Below, piece by piece: positions 41,394-50,531 of a stretch of 64,000 nt of DNA. This DNA is from Exiguobacterium sp. BMC-KP (GTDB lineage: Bacteria; Bacillota; Bacilli; Exiguobacteriales; Exiguobacteriaceae), in the NCBI RefSeq assembly GCF_001275385.1, contig NZ_LGIW01000013.1, forward strand, positions 124,001 to 188,000, read 5' to 3'. The number at the start of each line of letters is the position of its first letter. Within the stretch, counting starts at the first letter, position 1. The notes under the pieces are model-generated. The model was not told where the DNA came from and ran no database searches. It was given only the letters and a program-made list of their open reading frames with translations. Position numbers and translations under genes: made by a program.

Positions 41394-41579
41394 ATGATTC
41401 CAGTATACGAAGAACGCATCATGTCTGATTTGTTTTCATCTACGAATAACCCAAGTTACGGTTTGCCGACGTTACCTGAAACGGAAACAGATTGGTTGAC
41501 AGTCGAGATTCAAGCACGTATCGTTAAAGATGCCGAGCACCGCCTTGGAACATTAAACCGAGAGGAAGAACGTGTATGA
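41394..41579 (+). CDS. Small hypothetical protein (61 aa)
   Basis: A 61-residue soluble-looking protein starting MIPVYEERIMSDLFS with a Pro/Asn-rich centre (NNPSYGLPTLPE) and a helical C terminus ending REEERV. No family recognised. ATG 41394 has GAGAGGGG 7-8 nt upstream; an upstream in-frame ATG at 41364 has none. Its TGA overlaps the ATG of a 17-aa ORF (ATGA), suggesting translational coupling. Confidence 0.6.
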   Translation: MIPVYEERIMSDLFSSTNNPSYGLPTLPETETDWLTVEIQARIVKDAEHRLGTLNREEERV

Positions 41580-41629
41580 TTCAGCAACGCACTGTTCGCG
41601 CTTGGCTCGCTAGTCGCATCAAAAAATAA
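41576..41629 (+). CDS. Putative cationic microprotein (17 aa), overlapping the previous gene
   Basis: ATG 41576-41578 overlaps the upstream stop codon by ATGA, and GAGGAAGAACG supplies a fair RBS inside the upstream gene. The product is MIQQRTVRAWLASRIKK, strongly basic and amphipathic. Such ORFs can be chance, but the coupling and RBS justify a note. Confidence 0.35.
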   Translation: MIQQRTVRAWLASRIKK

Positions 41630-41684
41630 TTTAATCACTTGATTACGTATTTTCCAAAACGATATAGCGCGTCAGCGCGCATTC

Positions 41685-41719
41685 AAAAAGAGCCGAAGCG
41701 GATTCCCGCCTCGGCTCTT
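41685..41719 (-). terminator. Terminator of the opuF operon
   Basis: AAGAGCCGA/TCGGCTCTT stem with an inner GC-rich pairing and a T tail on the minus strand, 6 bp after the opuFB stop. Confidence 0.88.
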
Positions 41720-41724
41720 ACTCA

Positions 41725-43308
41725 TTATTTTGAAATCAAGCCTTCTTCAATCAAGAAATCACGCGCAACTTTTTCCGGGCGCTGTTTCTCAACGTCTGCT
41801 TTGTAGTTCAATTCTTGCATCTTTTCATCCGTGATTTTATCCTTCAACGTGTTGAGGACTTTTTCCAGTTCTGGATGTTCTTCAAGTGTTTCTTGACGAA
41901 CAAGTGGTACTGCATAATATGGCGGGAAGAATTTCTTATCATCTTCTAGTACCGTCAAATCGAATTTTTGCAACAGACCATCTGTCGAGAAACTATCGAT
42001 GACGTTCGTTCGACCATTCGTCAGTGCTGTATAACGAAGCCCTCCATCGACCGGTTGTACATCTTGGAATTTCATATCTGGATACTTTTTCTTCAGACCA
42101 AGATAACCGTCTTCACGATTCGCGAATTCGATTGTTGATCCGAGAATCAAGCGATCACTGACTTTTGACATATCGGACACCGTCTTTAAGTCATATTTTT
42201 CGATGTCTTCTTTCGTCATGGCGAGAGCGTACGTATTATTAAATCCGATTGGATCAAGAACGTCGACCTGACTTTTCTCAGGAATCATCTTCCCGACTTT
42301 TGCATAGACTGTTTCCGGATCTGTCTCGACATCTTGCTTTAGAACGTCGATCAACAAGGTTCCTGTGTACTCGACATACGCATCGATTTCGCCTTTTTCA
42401 AGTGCTCCGTAAGCGACTTTCGTCCCCCCGAGATTTAACTGACGTTCGACTTCTAAATCTGTTTTGTCTTCGATTAAATCCGCTAACATATTTCCGAGAA
42501 TCAATTGTTCCGTAAAGTTCTTCGATCCGATGACAATCTTATCTTCCTTGAGGAAAGAATAAGCGACTGTTCCACCGATCAATAAAAAGACGATACTTGC
42601 AATCGCAATCTTACGTCCGGCTGGCATCGCCTTGCGACGCTTACGTGCTTTGTTCTTGATTCGACCATCCGCAAGTGGAATCCCGTTCGGTGCCACCGAA
42701 TATTCAATCCGACTGACGACGAAGTCGATGACGAGTGCTAAAATACCAGCTGGAATCGCTCCGGCAAGAATTTGATTATTATCAACCGTTTGAATACCCG
42801 AGAAAACGAGGTAACCAAGACCACCGGCACCAATGAACGCGGAAATCGTCATTAAACCAACGGCTGTAACCGCAGAAATCCGAATCCCTGCCATCATGAT
42901 TGGTAAGGCAAGTGGAATCTGGACCTTACTGAGAATTTGACGATCCGTCAAACCAATTCCTTTGGCTGCTTCGAGCGTATCCCCTGGAATGCTCGACAGA
43001 CCCGTATACGTATTTTTAACGATTGGCAATAGTGAATAGAGGACGACCATGATGATCGCCGGTGTTGATCCGATCCCGATGAACGGAATCAAGAAACCGA
43101 GTAAGGCAAGACTCGGAACCGCTTGAACAACGCTCGTCAATGCGAGGACCGGCTTTGCAAACTTTTGATAACGGGTGATCAATATCCCGATCGGAATCCC
43201 GAGGACGACAGCGATGACGACAGCAAAGACCGTCAACTGCAAGTGCTCAAGCAATAAGTCACCGATCTGATCGGTATTGTTTTTTACATAATCAAAGAAT
43301 CCGTTCAT
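41725..43308 (-). CDS. opuFB: Osmoprotectant ABC transporter permease fused to its binding protein (OpuFB type)
   Basis: A 527-residue fusion: an N-terminal BPD_transp_1 permease (about residues 1-215, six or so TM segments, with the EAAKGIGLTDRQILSKVQIPLALP coupling loop), a linker with one TM (about 236-255), and an extracytoplasmic OpuAC-like binding domain (about 258-527; VIGSKNFTEQLILGNMLA). This is the OpuF arrangement described in Bacillus, importing glycine betaine, choline-related or similar compatible solutes. It overlaps the ATPase gene by 4 bp. The unit has a sigma-B-like promoter at 44471-44496, fitting osmotic stress. Confidence 0.92.
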   Translation of the reverse strand: MNGFFDYVKNNTDQIGDLLLEHLQLTVFAVVIAVVLGIPIGILITRYQKFAKPVLALTSVVQAVPSLALLGFLIPFIGIGSTPAIIMVVLYSLLPIVKNTYTGLSSIPGDTLEAAKGIGLTDRQILSKVQIPLALPIMMAGIRISAVTAVGLMTISAFIGAGGLGYLVFSGIQTVDNNQILAGAIPAGILALVIDFVVSRIEYSVAPNGIPLADGRIKNKARKRRKAMPAGRKIAIASIVFLLIGGTVAYSFLKEDKIVIGSKNFTEQLILGNMLADLIEDKTDLEVERQLNLGGTKVAYGALEKGEIDAYVEYTGTLLIDVLKQDVETDPETVYAKVGKMIPEKSQVDVLDPIGFNNTYALAMTKEDIEKYDLKTVSDMSKVSDRLILGSTIEFANREDGYLGLKKKYPDMKFQDVQPVDGGLRYTALTNGRTNVIDSFSTDGLLQKFDLTVLEDDKKFFPPYYAVPLVRQETLEEHPELEKVLNTLKDKITDEKMQELNYKADVEKQRPEKVARDFLIEEGLISK

Positions 43309-44432
43309 TGGACTTCCTCCTCGTGAATGAATTGCTCACTCAGGACGGAAAGTAAGCTACTACGTGTAATCAATCCTCTTAGTTTTCCAGTCGCATCCGT
43401 TACCGGAAGATAGCCTGTCTCTTCCTGATTCATGACCTCAAGGACATCGAGTAACGAATCATGTTCATTGACGGCGATGATTTCACCTTCCATGACTTCT
43501 TCGATTCGTTGACTCTTATCCGGAATCGTCTGGATATTCTTCAACTTAATTAGACCTTGTAAGACGCGGTCACGATCAGTGATCAACAGGCTGTCGACTT
43601 TTCGACCGCGCATGATTTCAATTCCCTGTAACAACGTGCGTTTGCCACTGATTGAAACCGGATCCTCGATCATGATATCTTCTGCCTTAATGAATTCTGG
43701 ACTACTCCAGATTTTATTTTTCCCAATGAACGATTCGACATATTCATCTTTTGGATGACGGAGAATTTCTTCTGGTGTATCGAACTGAACGATCTCCCCG
43801 TCACGCATGATACATATCCGATCCGCTAATTTGATCGCTTCATCCATATCATGGGTGACGAAAACGATCGTCTTTTTCACTTCTTCTTGTAAGTTGAACA
43901 GTTCTTCCTGTAGATCGTTTCGAGTAACAGGATCGAGTGCACTGAATGGTTCATCCATCAAAATGACATCTGGATCGTTCATCAAAGCTCGCGCAAAACC
44001 GACACGTTGTTGCTGCCCACCACTGAGTTCGCTCGGATAACGATCGATGAATTGTTTCGGATCAAGCCCGACCATCGTCAATAATTGTTCTGTCCGTTGA
44101 TCCATCTCATCGTGGTCTTTCCCCTCAAGTCCGGCAATCAATTGAATGTTTTCCCGAACCGTCATATGAGGGAACAGACCTGTTTGTTGAATGACATATC
44201 CCATATGACGTCGTAATTCGATCGTATCCGTCTTCATGATATCTTTCCCATTGACTAAAATCGTACCTGAAGAAGGTTCGATCAAGCGATTAATCATCTT
44301 AAGTGACGTCGTTTTCCCACAACCACTTGGTCCGATGAAGACAACGAGTTCACCCTTTTGAATCTCGAGCGATAAACCTTTCAAGACGACGTTGTCCTTG
44401 AACTGCTTACCGACGTTTTTGAATTCGATCAT
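43305..44432 (-). CDS. opuFA: Osmoprotectant ABC transporter ATPase with tandem CBS domains (OpuFA type)
   Basis: A 375-residue ATPase subunit: Walker A GPSGCGKTT (about residues 33-41), Q loop VIQQTGLFPHM, signature LSGGQQQR, Walker B VILMDEPFSALD and the switch His in FVTHDMDEA. A pair of CBS domains (about 255-370) forms the C terminus, where they sense ionic strength or nucleotides in OpuA-type importers. It pairs with the permease-binding-protein fusion, whose gene overlaps its end by 4 bp. ATG 44430-44432 follows AAGGAGTGAGAAGGA. Confidence 0.93.
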   Translation of the reverse strand: MIEFKNVGKQFKDNVVLKGLSLEIQKGELVVFIGPSGCGKTTSLKMINRLIEPSSGTILVNGKDIMKTDTIELRRHMGYVIQQTGLFPHMTVRENIQLIAGLEGKDHDEMDQRTEQLLTMVGLDPKQFIDRYPSELSGGQQQRVGFARALMNDPDVILMDEPFSALDPVTRNDLQEELFNLQEEVKKTIVFVTHDMDEAIKLADRICIMRDGEIVQFDTPEEILRHPKDEYVESFIGKNKIWSSPEFIKAEDIMIEDPVSISGKRTLLQGIEIMRGRKVDSLLITDRDRVLQGLIKLKNIQTIPDKSQRIEEVMEGEIIAVNEHDSLLDVLEVMNQEETGYLPVTDATGKLRGLITRSSLLSVLSEQFIHEEEVQ

Positions 44433-44470
44433 TCCTTCTCACTCCTTTTTACTATTTCCATATATTATGG

Positions 44471-44496
44471 TTTCCCAAAAAGATTACGGTTTAAAC
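44471..44496 (-). promoter_or_regulatory. Sigma-B-like promoter of the opuF operon
   Basis: Perfect GTTTAA (44491-44496), a 14-nt spacer and GGGAAA (44471-44476) on the minus strand, 39 nt before the opuFA start. Confidence 0.55.
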
Positions 44497-44624
44497 AAAT
44501 TTTCTGTAATTTAGTTTTATTTCTTTGCAAAACGGGAATTTCTTAGTTCTTTTTTTAAAATAAAGGGAATACCTTAATAAAGAGTACTCATAAAGCATGT
44601 TTTTTATGAAGGAGGTACTAGACG

Positions 44625-45620
44625 ATGAACATCAAGAAACCCACCATCATGATGATCGGATTGCTTCTCCTTAGTCCATTATCGATTCCTTCACAGGTTG
44701 ATGCAGCGAGCTCTACGTTTGTGACAAAAGGAACGACGACACAAAAAGTCGTCGCATTGACGTTCGATGACGGTTCAGATGGAACGAACATTGCAAAAAT
44801 CTTAAGTATCTTAAAAAGTAACCAAGTGAAGGCGACTTTCTTCTTAACAGGCAGTGGCGCAACGAACCATCCCCAATCGATTAAAAACATCACAACCGCC
44901 TCTCCTACACACCAAATCGGCAATCACTCGTATTCACATCCGGATTTTACGACATTAACAGCAAGTCAAATGACGAGTGAATTATCTCGGACGGAGTCTC
45001 TTATCCGGTCCTTGACCGGAAAAACGACAAAACCGATTTTCCGTGCGCCGTTTGGTGCAAGCAACAGTAACGTGTTAAGTGCCGTCGGAGCCGCAGGATA
45101 TACGAAAACAATTCAATGGAATATTGATACGACGGATTGGAAGGGCATCTCTTCAACAGCCATCTTGGATCGTGTGTTGCCAAAAGTCGTTCCTGGTTCG
45201 ATCATTCTGATGCATACCGGCGCTGGTGCAAAAGGAACACCGACTGCCCTGCCAACGATGATTTCGAAACTCAAAGCCAAAGGCTATTCGTTCGTCACGA
45301 TTTCAGAATTACTCCGCTCACCAACTACGACGGGTACGACGTATACCGTCAAAGCAGGCGATACACTCTATTCGATCGCACGTAAATACAACGTCTCGGT
45401 TTCTGCCCTCGCGAGTGCGAATAACATCACGAACTGGAATCTGTTGAACATTGGTCAAGTCTTAAAAATTCCGACAACGACTTATACGGTTAAATCCGGT
45501 GATACGCTTTACTCCATTGCCATGCGTTACGGTGTTACTGTCACAGCATTGATGCAGGCAAATGGCATCACGAATCCAAATCTCTTACTCGTCGGACAAG
45601 TCTTGAAAATTCCAAATTGA
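44625..45620 (+). CDS. Secreted polysaccharide deacetylase with two C-terminal LysM domains
   Basis: A 331-residue exported enzyme: a signal peptide (about residues 1-28), a NodB deacetylase domain (about 40-230) and two LysM wall-binding modules (about 239-283 and 287-331) with [13 protein letters not shown] and [13 protein letters not shown]. The active-site motifs are intact: [25 protein letters not shown] and ILMH. It probably deacetylates peptidoglycan or chitin-like glycans at the wall, to which the LysM domains anchor it. GAAGGAGG precedes the ATG. It is divergent from opuFA and closed by a terminator at 45692-45718. Confidence 0.93.
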   Translation: MNIKKPTIMMIGLLLLSPLSIPSQVDAASSTFVTKGTTTQKVVALTFDDGSDGTNIAKILSILKSNQVKATFFLTGSGATNHPQSIKNITTASPTHQIGNHSYSHPDFTTLTASQMTSELSRTESLIRSLTGKTTKPIFRAPFGASNSNVLSAVGAAGYTKTIQWNIDTTDWKGISSTAILDRVLPKVVPGSIILMHTGAGAKGTPTALPTMISKLKAKGYSFVTISELLRSPTTTGTTYTVKAGDTLYSIARKYNVSVSALASANNITNWNLLNIGQVLKIPTTTYTVKSGDTLYSIAMRYGVTVTALMQANGITNPNLLLVGQVLKIPN

Positions 45621-45691
45621 CCAGGCTTATGCCAACACAAAAAAGCGATCCTTCTCCGTGAAGAGAAGAACCACTATAGATTGTATGCATG

Positions 45692-45718
45692 AAACCGACG
45701 CAATCGCGCCGGTTTTTC
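45692..45718 (+). terminator. Terminator of the LysM deacetylase gene
   Basis: AAACCG/CGGTTT with an inner CGC/GCG pairing and a five-T tail on the plus strand. The same stem may serve the convergent lysine operon, though the T tract is weak on that side. Confidence 0.8.
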
Positions 45719-45747
45719 GTCTTTTACCAATCGATCATCTCTGTATG

Positions 45748-47064
45748 TTACGATTCCGACCGGACACCATTGATCCCAAGATCACACTGAACCAAATCCG
45801 CATATGTTTGTCGACGGACGACTTCACGGGACTCCCCGTCCCGGACGAAAACAAGTGCCGGACGTAAGAACTGGTTGTAGTTGCTTGCCATCGAGAAGTT
45901 ATATGCCCCTGTTCCAAACACAGCGAGCGTATCGCCACCATTCGGTTCAACCAACTGCGCTTTTTCAGCGACAAGATCACCTGATTCACAAGCTGCTCCG
46001 ACGACCGTCACTTCCGTCGTTTCACCCTTCATCCGGTTCGCGATGACCGTCTCGTAGACAGCCCCGTAAAGCGCTGGACGAATGTTATCCGTCATTCCGC
46101 CATCGACCGAAAGATATGTCCGAACGCCTTCGATTTCTTTGATCGCTCCGACCGTATAAAGTGTTGTGCCTGCATTCGCGACGACCCAGCGACCTGGTTC
46201 GATACCGATTCGCGGACGTTCGATACCGAGTCGTTCCGTTTCCGCTTCGATCACGTCCATGACGCGCGCAATCGTCGCTTCAAAATCAAGCGGTTGATCG
46301 TCCTGTGTATAGGCAATGCCGAAGCCACCGCCCACATTAACTTCGCTGACCGTAAAACCATGATGGGCACGGATCGTTTCGACGAAGCCCATCATCGTCC
46401 GAGCTGTCTGTTCGAACAGTGACGGATCTTGAATTTGCGAACCGACATGACAATGGATGCCGAGTAAGGACAGATGTTCTGATGCTAAAATCGCTTCGAT
46501 CGCATCTAAATAATCTGACGCATGCGTCGAGAAACCAAATTTCGTATCGACACCACCCGTCTGGATTTTCGCATGTGCTCCCCCGATGACTTGTGGCACG
46601 ATCCGGATTAGGACATGAACGGTCTGACCAGCTTGTGCCGCAATCGCTTCGAGTTGTGCGATCTCTGCAAAGTGATCGATGACGATCCGTCCGACACCTT
46701 CCTCAACGGCATACTGAAGATCAGCCGTTGATTTATTCGAACCATGGAAATAAATCCGTTCTGCCGGAACCCCGGATTGACGGGCGATGAAGAGTTCCCC
46801 GCCCGTGACGACGTCAATTCCGAGACCATGACGCACAACTTGTTCATACACCGCACTGACAGTCAGTGCTTTTGAAGCGAAGGAAGCATACGTATTCGGA
46901 TACTTATCAAGGAAGTGTTCCCGGACGGTTGCCAGTCGATCCGTCAGCTCCCGTTCTGCCATCACGTACAATGGTGTTCCGTACTGTGCTGCAAGATCGG
47001 TAGCTGCGACACCATCGATGTGCAACGTATTGTTTTCTTCTGTCAGGTATTGACTTCCATACAT
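45748..47064 (-). CDS. lysA: Diaminopimelate decarboxylase
   Basis: A 438-residue fold-III PLP enzyme that converts meso-diaminopimelate to lysine, the last lysine step. PLP Lys65 is in SFASKALTV; HVGSQI, the GGGFGI loop, EPGRWVVA and the catalytic GAACESGD follow, and the C terminus has the YNQF...RPALVFV segment. The length is normal. It is the last gene of the lysine operon, 13 bp after alr2, with GAGGAAC at the RBS. Control is by the lysC lysine riboswitch. Confidence 0.95.
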   Translation of the reverse strand: MYGSQYLTEENNTLHIDGVAATDLAAQYGTPLYVMAERELTDRLATVREHFLDKYPNTYASFASKALTVSAVYEQVVRHGLGIDVVTGGELFIARQSGVPAERIYFHGSNKSTADLQYAVEEGVGRIVIDHFAEIAQLEAIAAQAGQTVHVLIRIVPQVIGGAHAKIQTGGVDTKFGFSTHASDYLDAIEAILASEHLSLLGIHCHVGSQIQDPSLFEQTARTMMGFVETIRAHHGFTVSEVNVGGGFGIAYTQDDQPLDFEATIARVMDVIEAETERLGIERPRIGIEPGRWVVANAGTTLYTVGAIKEIEGVRTYLSVDGGMTDNIRPALYGAVYETVIANRMKGETTEVTVVGAACESGDLVAEKAQLVEPNGGDTLAVFGTGAYNFSMASNYNQFLRPALVFVRDGESREVVRRQTYADLVQCDLGINGVRSES

Positions 47065-47077
47065 AATAAGTTCCTCC

Positions 47078-48136
47078 TTATAGATACTGATGCGTCAAGC
47101 GCCACGACCGGGCACACATCTGCTCTGAATTGTTCGCTGCACCCGTCCGAGTGATATCGTCAATTTCAACGCCATCCCCGTATAGCACGACTTCGTCTCC
47201 GACTTTAACCGTCCCATCGACGGCGACGAACGTATGACTCATGAATAGTTTATTGATGACGGGATAAGGCTTCCCTTGAATGTGAACTGGTAAAGCGGCC
47301 CGTCCACGGACGACACCGTCTCCATATCCGACTGGTAAGATGGCAATCCGCATCGGTTCCGTACTCGTAAAATTTGTTCCGTATCCTACATGTTCACCCG
47401 GTCCGATTTCACGAATTTCAACGACTTCTGTCGTCATCCGAAGTGACGGCACAAGCCAGTCCATCTTTTCGATCGGCGAATAACCGAACAAGAAGATTCC
47501 CGGACGAACATAGTTACAAAACGCGAGACGCGGATCGTGTTTGACGATCGTCGCACTGTTTTCCGAATGGATATACGTGAACGTATGGCGCTTTCGTAAC
47601 ACATCGGCAATGGCAACGAAACGTTCGACTTGTCCATCATGATCCGCATCCGGTTCGTCGGCAAGCGGAAAGTGTGTATATAAACCTGTTAAATCAAGCG
47701 AATCTGCTTGCGCAAGCGCAAGGACAGCTTCCGCTTCCTGAAGCGAACTGACACCAAAACGGTTCATCCCGACGTTGATCTTCAAATGTAACTCGATTCC
47801 CTGCAGCTGTTCACTGTGTAGGGCGAGCCATTCTAGCGATGAGACACCGAGTGCAATTCCGAAACGTCGTGCTGTTTCAAAATCCTCCGTCGGATTCATA
47901 ACCAGTACATAACTGTCTGGAAAATTCGTTTTGATTTCAATGGCTTCGTACAACTCGGCGACAGCAAAATGATGAACATCAGACGCCATCAGCGTCTCGA
48001 CCATCTCGAGCATACCTAAGTTATACGCATTGTTCTTGACCACGGCGAAAATACGTTTACGTGACCGAGCGAAGACCGATGCGACATTCTGTCGCACCGC
48101 CTTCCGATCGATCGTGACGAGTGTACGCGTCGTCAT
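47078..48136 (-). CDS. alr: Alr2-type alanine-racemase-like PLP protein of the lysine operon
   Basis: A 352-residue fold-III PLP protein. PLP Lys34 is in AVVKNNAYNLG, and the active-site Tyr in HVGYGTN and Arg in VRPGIFLFG are kept, but the usual CMDQ motif is FMSHTFV and the C terminus has NNSEQMC. These substitutions match staphylococcal Alr2, the paralogue encoded in the dap operon, rather than the housekeeping Alr. It may racemise alanine poorly or act on another substrate; a role in LL- to meso-diaminopimelate conversion is only a hypothesis. It overlaps the aminotransferase gene by 4 bp and precedes lysA. Confidence 0.85.
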   Translation of the reverse strand: MTTRTLVTIDRKAVRQNVASVFARSRKRIFAVVKNNAYNLGMLEMVETLMASDVHHFAVAELYEAIEIKTNFPDSYVLVMNPTEDFETARRFGIALGVSSLEWLALHSEQLQGIELHLKINVGMNRFGVSSLQEAEAVLALAQADSLDLTGLYTHFPLADEPDADHDGQVERFVAIADVLRKRHTFTYIHSENSATIVKHDPRLAFCNYVRPGIFLFGYSPIEKMDWLVPSLRMTTEVVEIREIGPGEHVGYGTNFTSTEPMRIAILPVGYGDGVVRGRAALPVHIQGKPYPVINKLFMSHTFVAVDGTVKVGDEVVLYGDGVEIDDITRTGAANNSEQMCARSWRLTHQYL

Positions 48137-49065
48137 TCCGCGACAGCTGGTGTCACATACGTCAACCAGTCCGCATATTGCGGCAATTGACCTGTGACGG
48201 CTTGACGGTAAAGACCGAGCAACTCATCAGCGACGTTCCGTGTTCCGCCATTGATCGAGATATGATCGATTTCACCGACACTCGTGATTTCAGCAGCTGT
48301 TCCTGTTAAGAAGATCTCATCAGCGACATATAACTCGTCGCGTCCGATATGACGTTCAACGACAGGATAGCCTTGATCTTGTGCCAAGCGGATGATGACT
48401 TGGCGTGTAATACCGTCGAGTACTGAACAATCGAGCGACGGTGTATGAATCGTTCCGTTTTTTAGAAGGAAGAGGTTCGCAACACTCGCTTCACTGACGT
48501 TTCCGTTCATGTCGAGTGCGATTGCTTCATCAAATCCATCACGAATCGCTTCACCTTTTAAAAGTTGTGAGTTCATGTAGTTAGCAGCCGCTTTCGCTTG
48601 CATCGGCATCATCGTTGATGAGACACGGCGATACGATGCGACTTTGGCACGAATGCCAGCGCCTTTATCGAAGTATTCCCCAAGCTCCCAGCAAGAGATT
48701 CCGACATGAACTGTCGTATCTTTCGCCATCAATGCTTGCCATGGCGTACCGAGGAACACGAATGGACGGATGTAACACGATTCAAATCCGTTTTTCGCAA
48801 CCAAATCGATCGTTGCTTGAACAAGTTCGTCAACAGTATACGGAATCGTGACATGGTAATACGCACAACTGCGGAAGAGACGTTCGATATGTTCCTTCAA
48901 TTGGAAGATCGCCGGTCCATCCGGTGTTGCGTATGCACGAATTCCTTCAAAGAATCCACTACCATAGTGAATCGCATGTGACATGACGCTTGTGTTTGCA
49001 TCTTTCGGATCATGAAAAACTCCATCTAACCAAATTGCTTCTCCATACTGTGTATCCACTGCCAT
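48133..49065 (-). CDS. ilvE: Branched-chain amino acid aminotransferase-like protein in the lysine operon
   Basis: A 310-residue fold-IV PLP aminotransferase: PLP Lys158 in MPMQAKAAANY, SGFFEGIRAY near residue 36, EASVANLFL and SVLDGITRQ, all typical of IlvE. It normally interconverts branched-chain amino acids and 2-keto acids. Its position is unusual: in staphylococci this slot between dapD and alr2 holds a deacetylase (amaA-type), and no aminotransferase of the diaminopimelate branch is seen here. It may either be an ordinary IlvE sharing the operon or have been recruited for the pathway. GGAGG precedes the ATG, 26 bp after dapD. Confidence 0.92.
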   Translation of the reverse strand: MAVDTQYGEAIWLDGVFHDPKDANTSVMSHAIHYGSGFFEGIRAYATPDGPAIFQLKEHIERLFRSCAYYHVTIPYTVDELVQATIDLVAKNGFESCYIRPFVFLGTPWQALMAKDTTVHVGISCWELGEYFDKGAGIRAKVASYRRVSSTMMPMQAKAAANYMNSQLLKGEAIRDGFDEAIALDMNGNVSEASVANLFLLKNGTIHTPSLDCSVLDGITRQVIIRLAQDQGYPVVERHIGRDELYVADEIFLTGTAAEITSVGEIDHISINGGTRNVADELLGLYRQAVTGQLPQYADWLTYVTPAVAE

Positions 49066-49090
49066 GTGTTTTCCTCCTCTTCGACGTCAA

Positions 49091-49798
49091 TCAGAGTGAA
49101 CGTAAATCATCCACCAATTGCGTCTTCTCTTCTGTTTTCGCATCTTTCTGTTTGATGACACGTGCAGGTGTTCCAGCAACGACACTTCCAGCAGGTACGT
49201 CTTCTGTGACGACACTACCAGCAGCGACGACGGCATCTTTACCGACTTTGACGCCTTCAAGAATGACTGCATTTGCACCAATCAAGACACCGTCTTCAAT
49301 GATGACAGGTGTTTTTGAAGGTGGTTCGAGGACACCCGCGACCACGGCACCTGCGCCAACATGAACGTTTTTCCCAATCGTCCCACGTGCACCGACGACA
49401 GCGTTCATATCAATCATTGTACCATCTCCGATTGATGCACCGATATTGATGATGGCGCCCATCATGACGACCGCGTTATCACCGATAACGACATGATCGC
49501 GAATCCAAGAGCCTGGCTCGATGCGTGCATTCAGGTGACGTGTATCAAGCATTGGTACCGCACTGTTGCGACGATCATACTCCACGTGAACATCCGTGAT
49601 GCGATCTGAATACTTTTCTAAGAAAGTAGCCGCAAGTCCTGCATCTGCGAAGAAAATCTTTGATTCATCTGATCCGAATGCTGTTGCACCTTCGATCGTC
49701 AAGCCAGCCAAATCGCCGTTGACGTAAAGTTTAACCGGTGTTTGTTTTTTAGCATCTTTAATGAATTTAGCAATTTCGTAAGCATCAGTGAGTAACAT
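49091..49798 (-). CDS. dapD: Tetrahydrodipicolinate N-acetyltransferase (DapD/DapH)
   Basis: A 235-residue acyltransferase of the acetyl-diaminopimelate branch: a short N-terminal domain (about residues 1-85) and a left-handed beta-helix of hexapeptide repeats ([19 protein letters not shown] segments onward) that binds acetyl-CoA. It makes N-acetyl-2-amino-6-oxopimelate from tetrahydrodipicolinate. The length of about 235 is that of DapH enzymes of Bacillus/Staphylococcus. The start overlaps dapB by 14 bp, so the two are coupled. The next enzymes of this branch (aminotransferase, deacetylase) are not next to it. Confidence 0.95.
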   Translation of the reverse strand: MLLTDAYEIAKFIKDAKKQTPVKLYVNGDLAGLTIEGATAFGSDESKIFFADAGLAATFLEKYSDRITDVHVEYDRRNSAVPMLDTRHLNARIEPGSWIRDHVVIGDNAVVMMGAIINIGASIGDGTMIDMNAVVGARGTIGKNVHVGAGAVVAGVLEPPSKTPVIIEDGVLIGANAVILEGVKVGKDAVVAAGSVVTEDVPAGSVVAGTPARVIKQKDAKTEEKTQLVDDLRSL

Positions 49799-50531
49799 GT
49801 GAATCCTCCTGTGTGTAGAGCGTCTCTAATGTATAGAGTCCCGCTGTTTTTTGAATGAGTGCTTCAGCTGCTTTGATTGCACCAGAAGCAAATACTTTTT
49901 TCGATAACGCCGTATGTTTGATTTCAATCAATTCGTCGACACCGGCGAATAAGACTTCGTGTTCTCCAAAGATCGTTCCGCCGCGCATCGCGTGCATCCC
50001 AATTTCGTTCGTCTCCCGCTTCTGCCGCGTTTGCGACCGGTCATACACCGGTGTCACGTCACGCGCTGTCTGAATCGTTTGCAACAGCAACTCGGCCGTT
50101 CCGCTTGGCGCATCGACTTTTTGATTATGGTGTTTCTCGAGCAATTCGATGTCATACGCCCCTGCTAATGGTACGAGTGTCTTTAACAGTTGCTGCACCA
50201 TCGCGATACCGTAAGACATGTTGTACGACTGAAAAATCGGGATTTCTTTCGCAGCATCTTGGATCGACGCAAGTTCTGCTTCAGAAAAGCCAGTCGTCGC
50301 GATGACGAGTGGCGTTTTTGTCGCCAACCCGTAAGCGAGTAAATCCGGTAACAAACTCGGATGTGAAAAGTCGATGATCGCATCAACTTTCTCTGACATC
50401 TCTGTTAGCTCCGCGTATGAAGAAATCGTATCGGATGACTTCGTCCGGTCAACGATTGCAACAATACTTTGTGGCGCTAGTTCGACGACATACTGTCCTG
50501 TCGCACCATAACCGTGTAACGCGAGTTTCAT
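49785..50531 (-). CDS. dapB: 4-hydroxy-tetrahydrodipicolinate reductase
   Basis: A 248-residue NAD(P)H reductase: N-terminal nucleotide-binding motif HGYGATGQ, the central IIDFSHP and IATTGF, and the catalytic [18 protein letters not shown] segment (about residues 130-147). It reduces the dapA product to tetrahydrodipicolinate, the substrate of DapD. The N-terminal loop GYGATG lacks the usual second Gly of GxxGxxG, but short DapB proteins vary here. It overlaps dapA by 4 bp and dapD by 14 bp. Confidence 0.94.
   Translation of the reverse strand: MKLALHGYGATGQYVVELAPQSIVAIVDRTKSSDTISSYAELTEMSEKVDAIIDFSHPSLLPDLLAYGLATKTPLVIATTGFSEAELASIQDAAKEIPIFQSYNMSYGIAMVQQLLKTLVPLAGAYDIELLEKHHNQKVDAPSGTAELLLQTIQTARDVTPVYDRSQTRQKRETNEIGMHAMRGGTIFGEHEVLFAGVDELIEIKHTALSKKVFASGAIKAAEALIQKTAGLYTLETLYTQEDSHVTH

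Noticed and set aside
41666-41681. GCGCG hairpin after the 17-aa ORF
   Set aside because: A short GC-rich inverted repeat without a T tract; not a convincing terminator.
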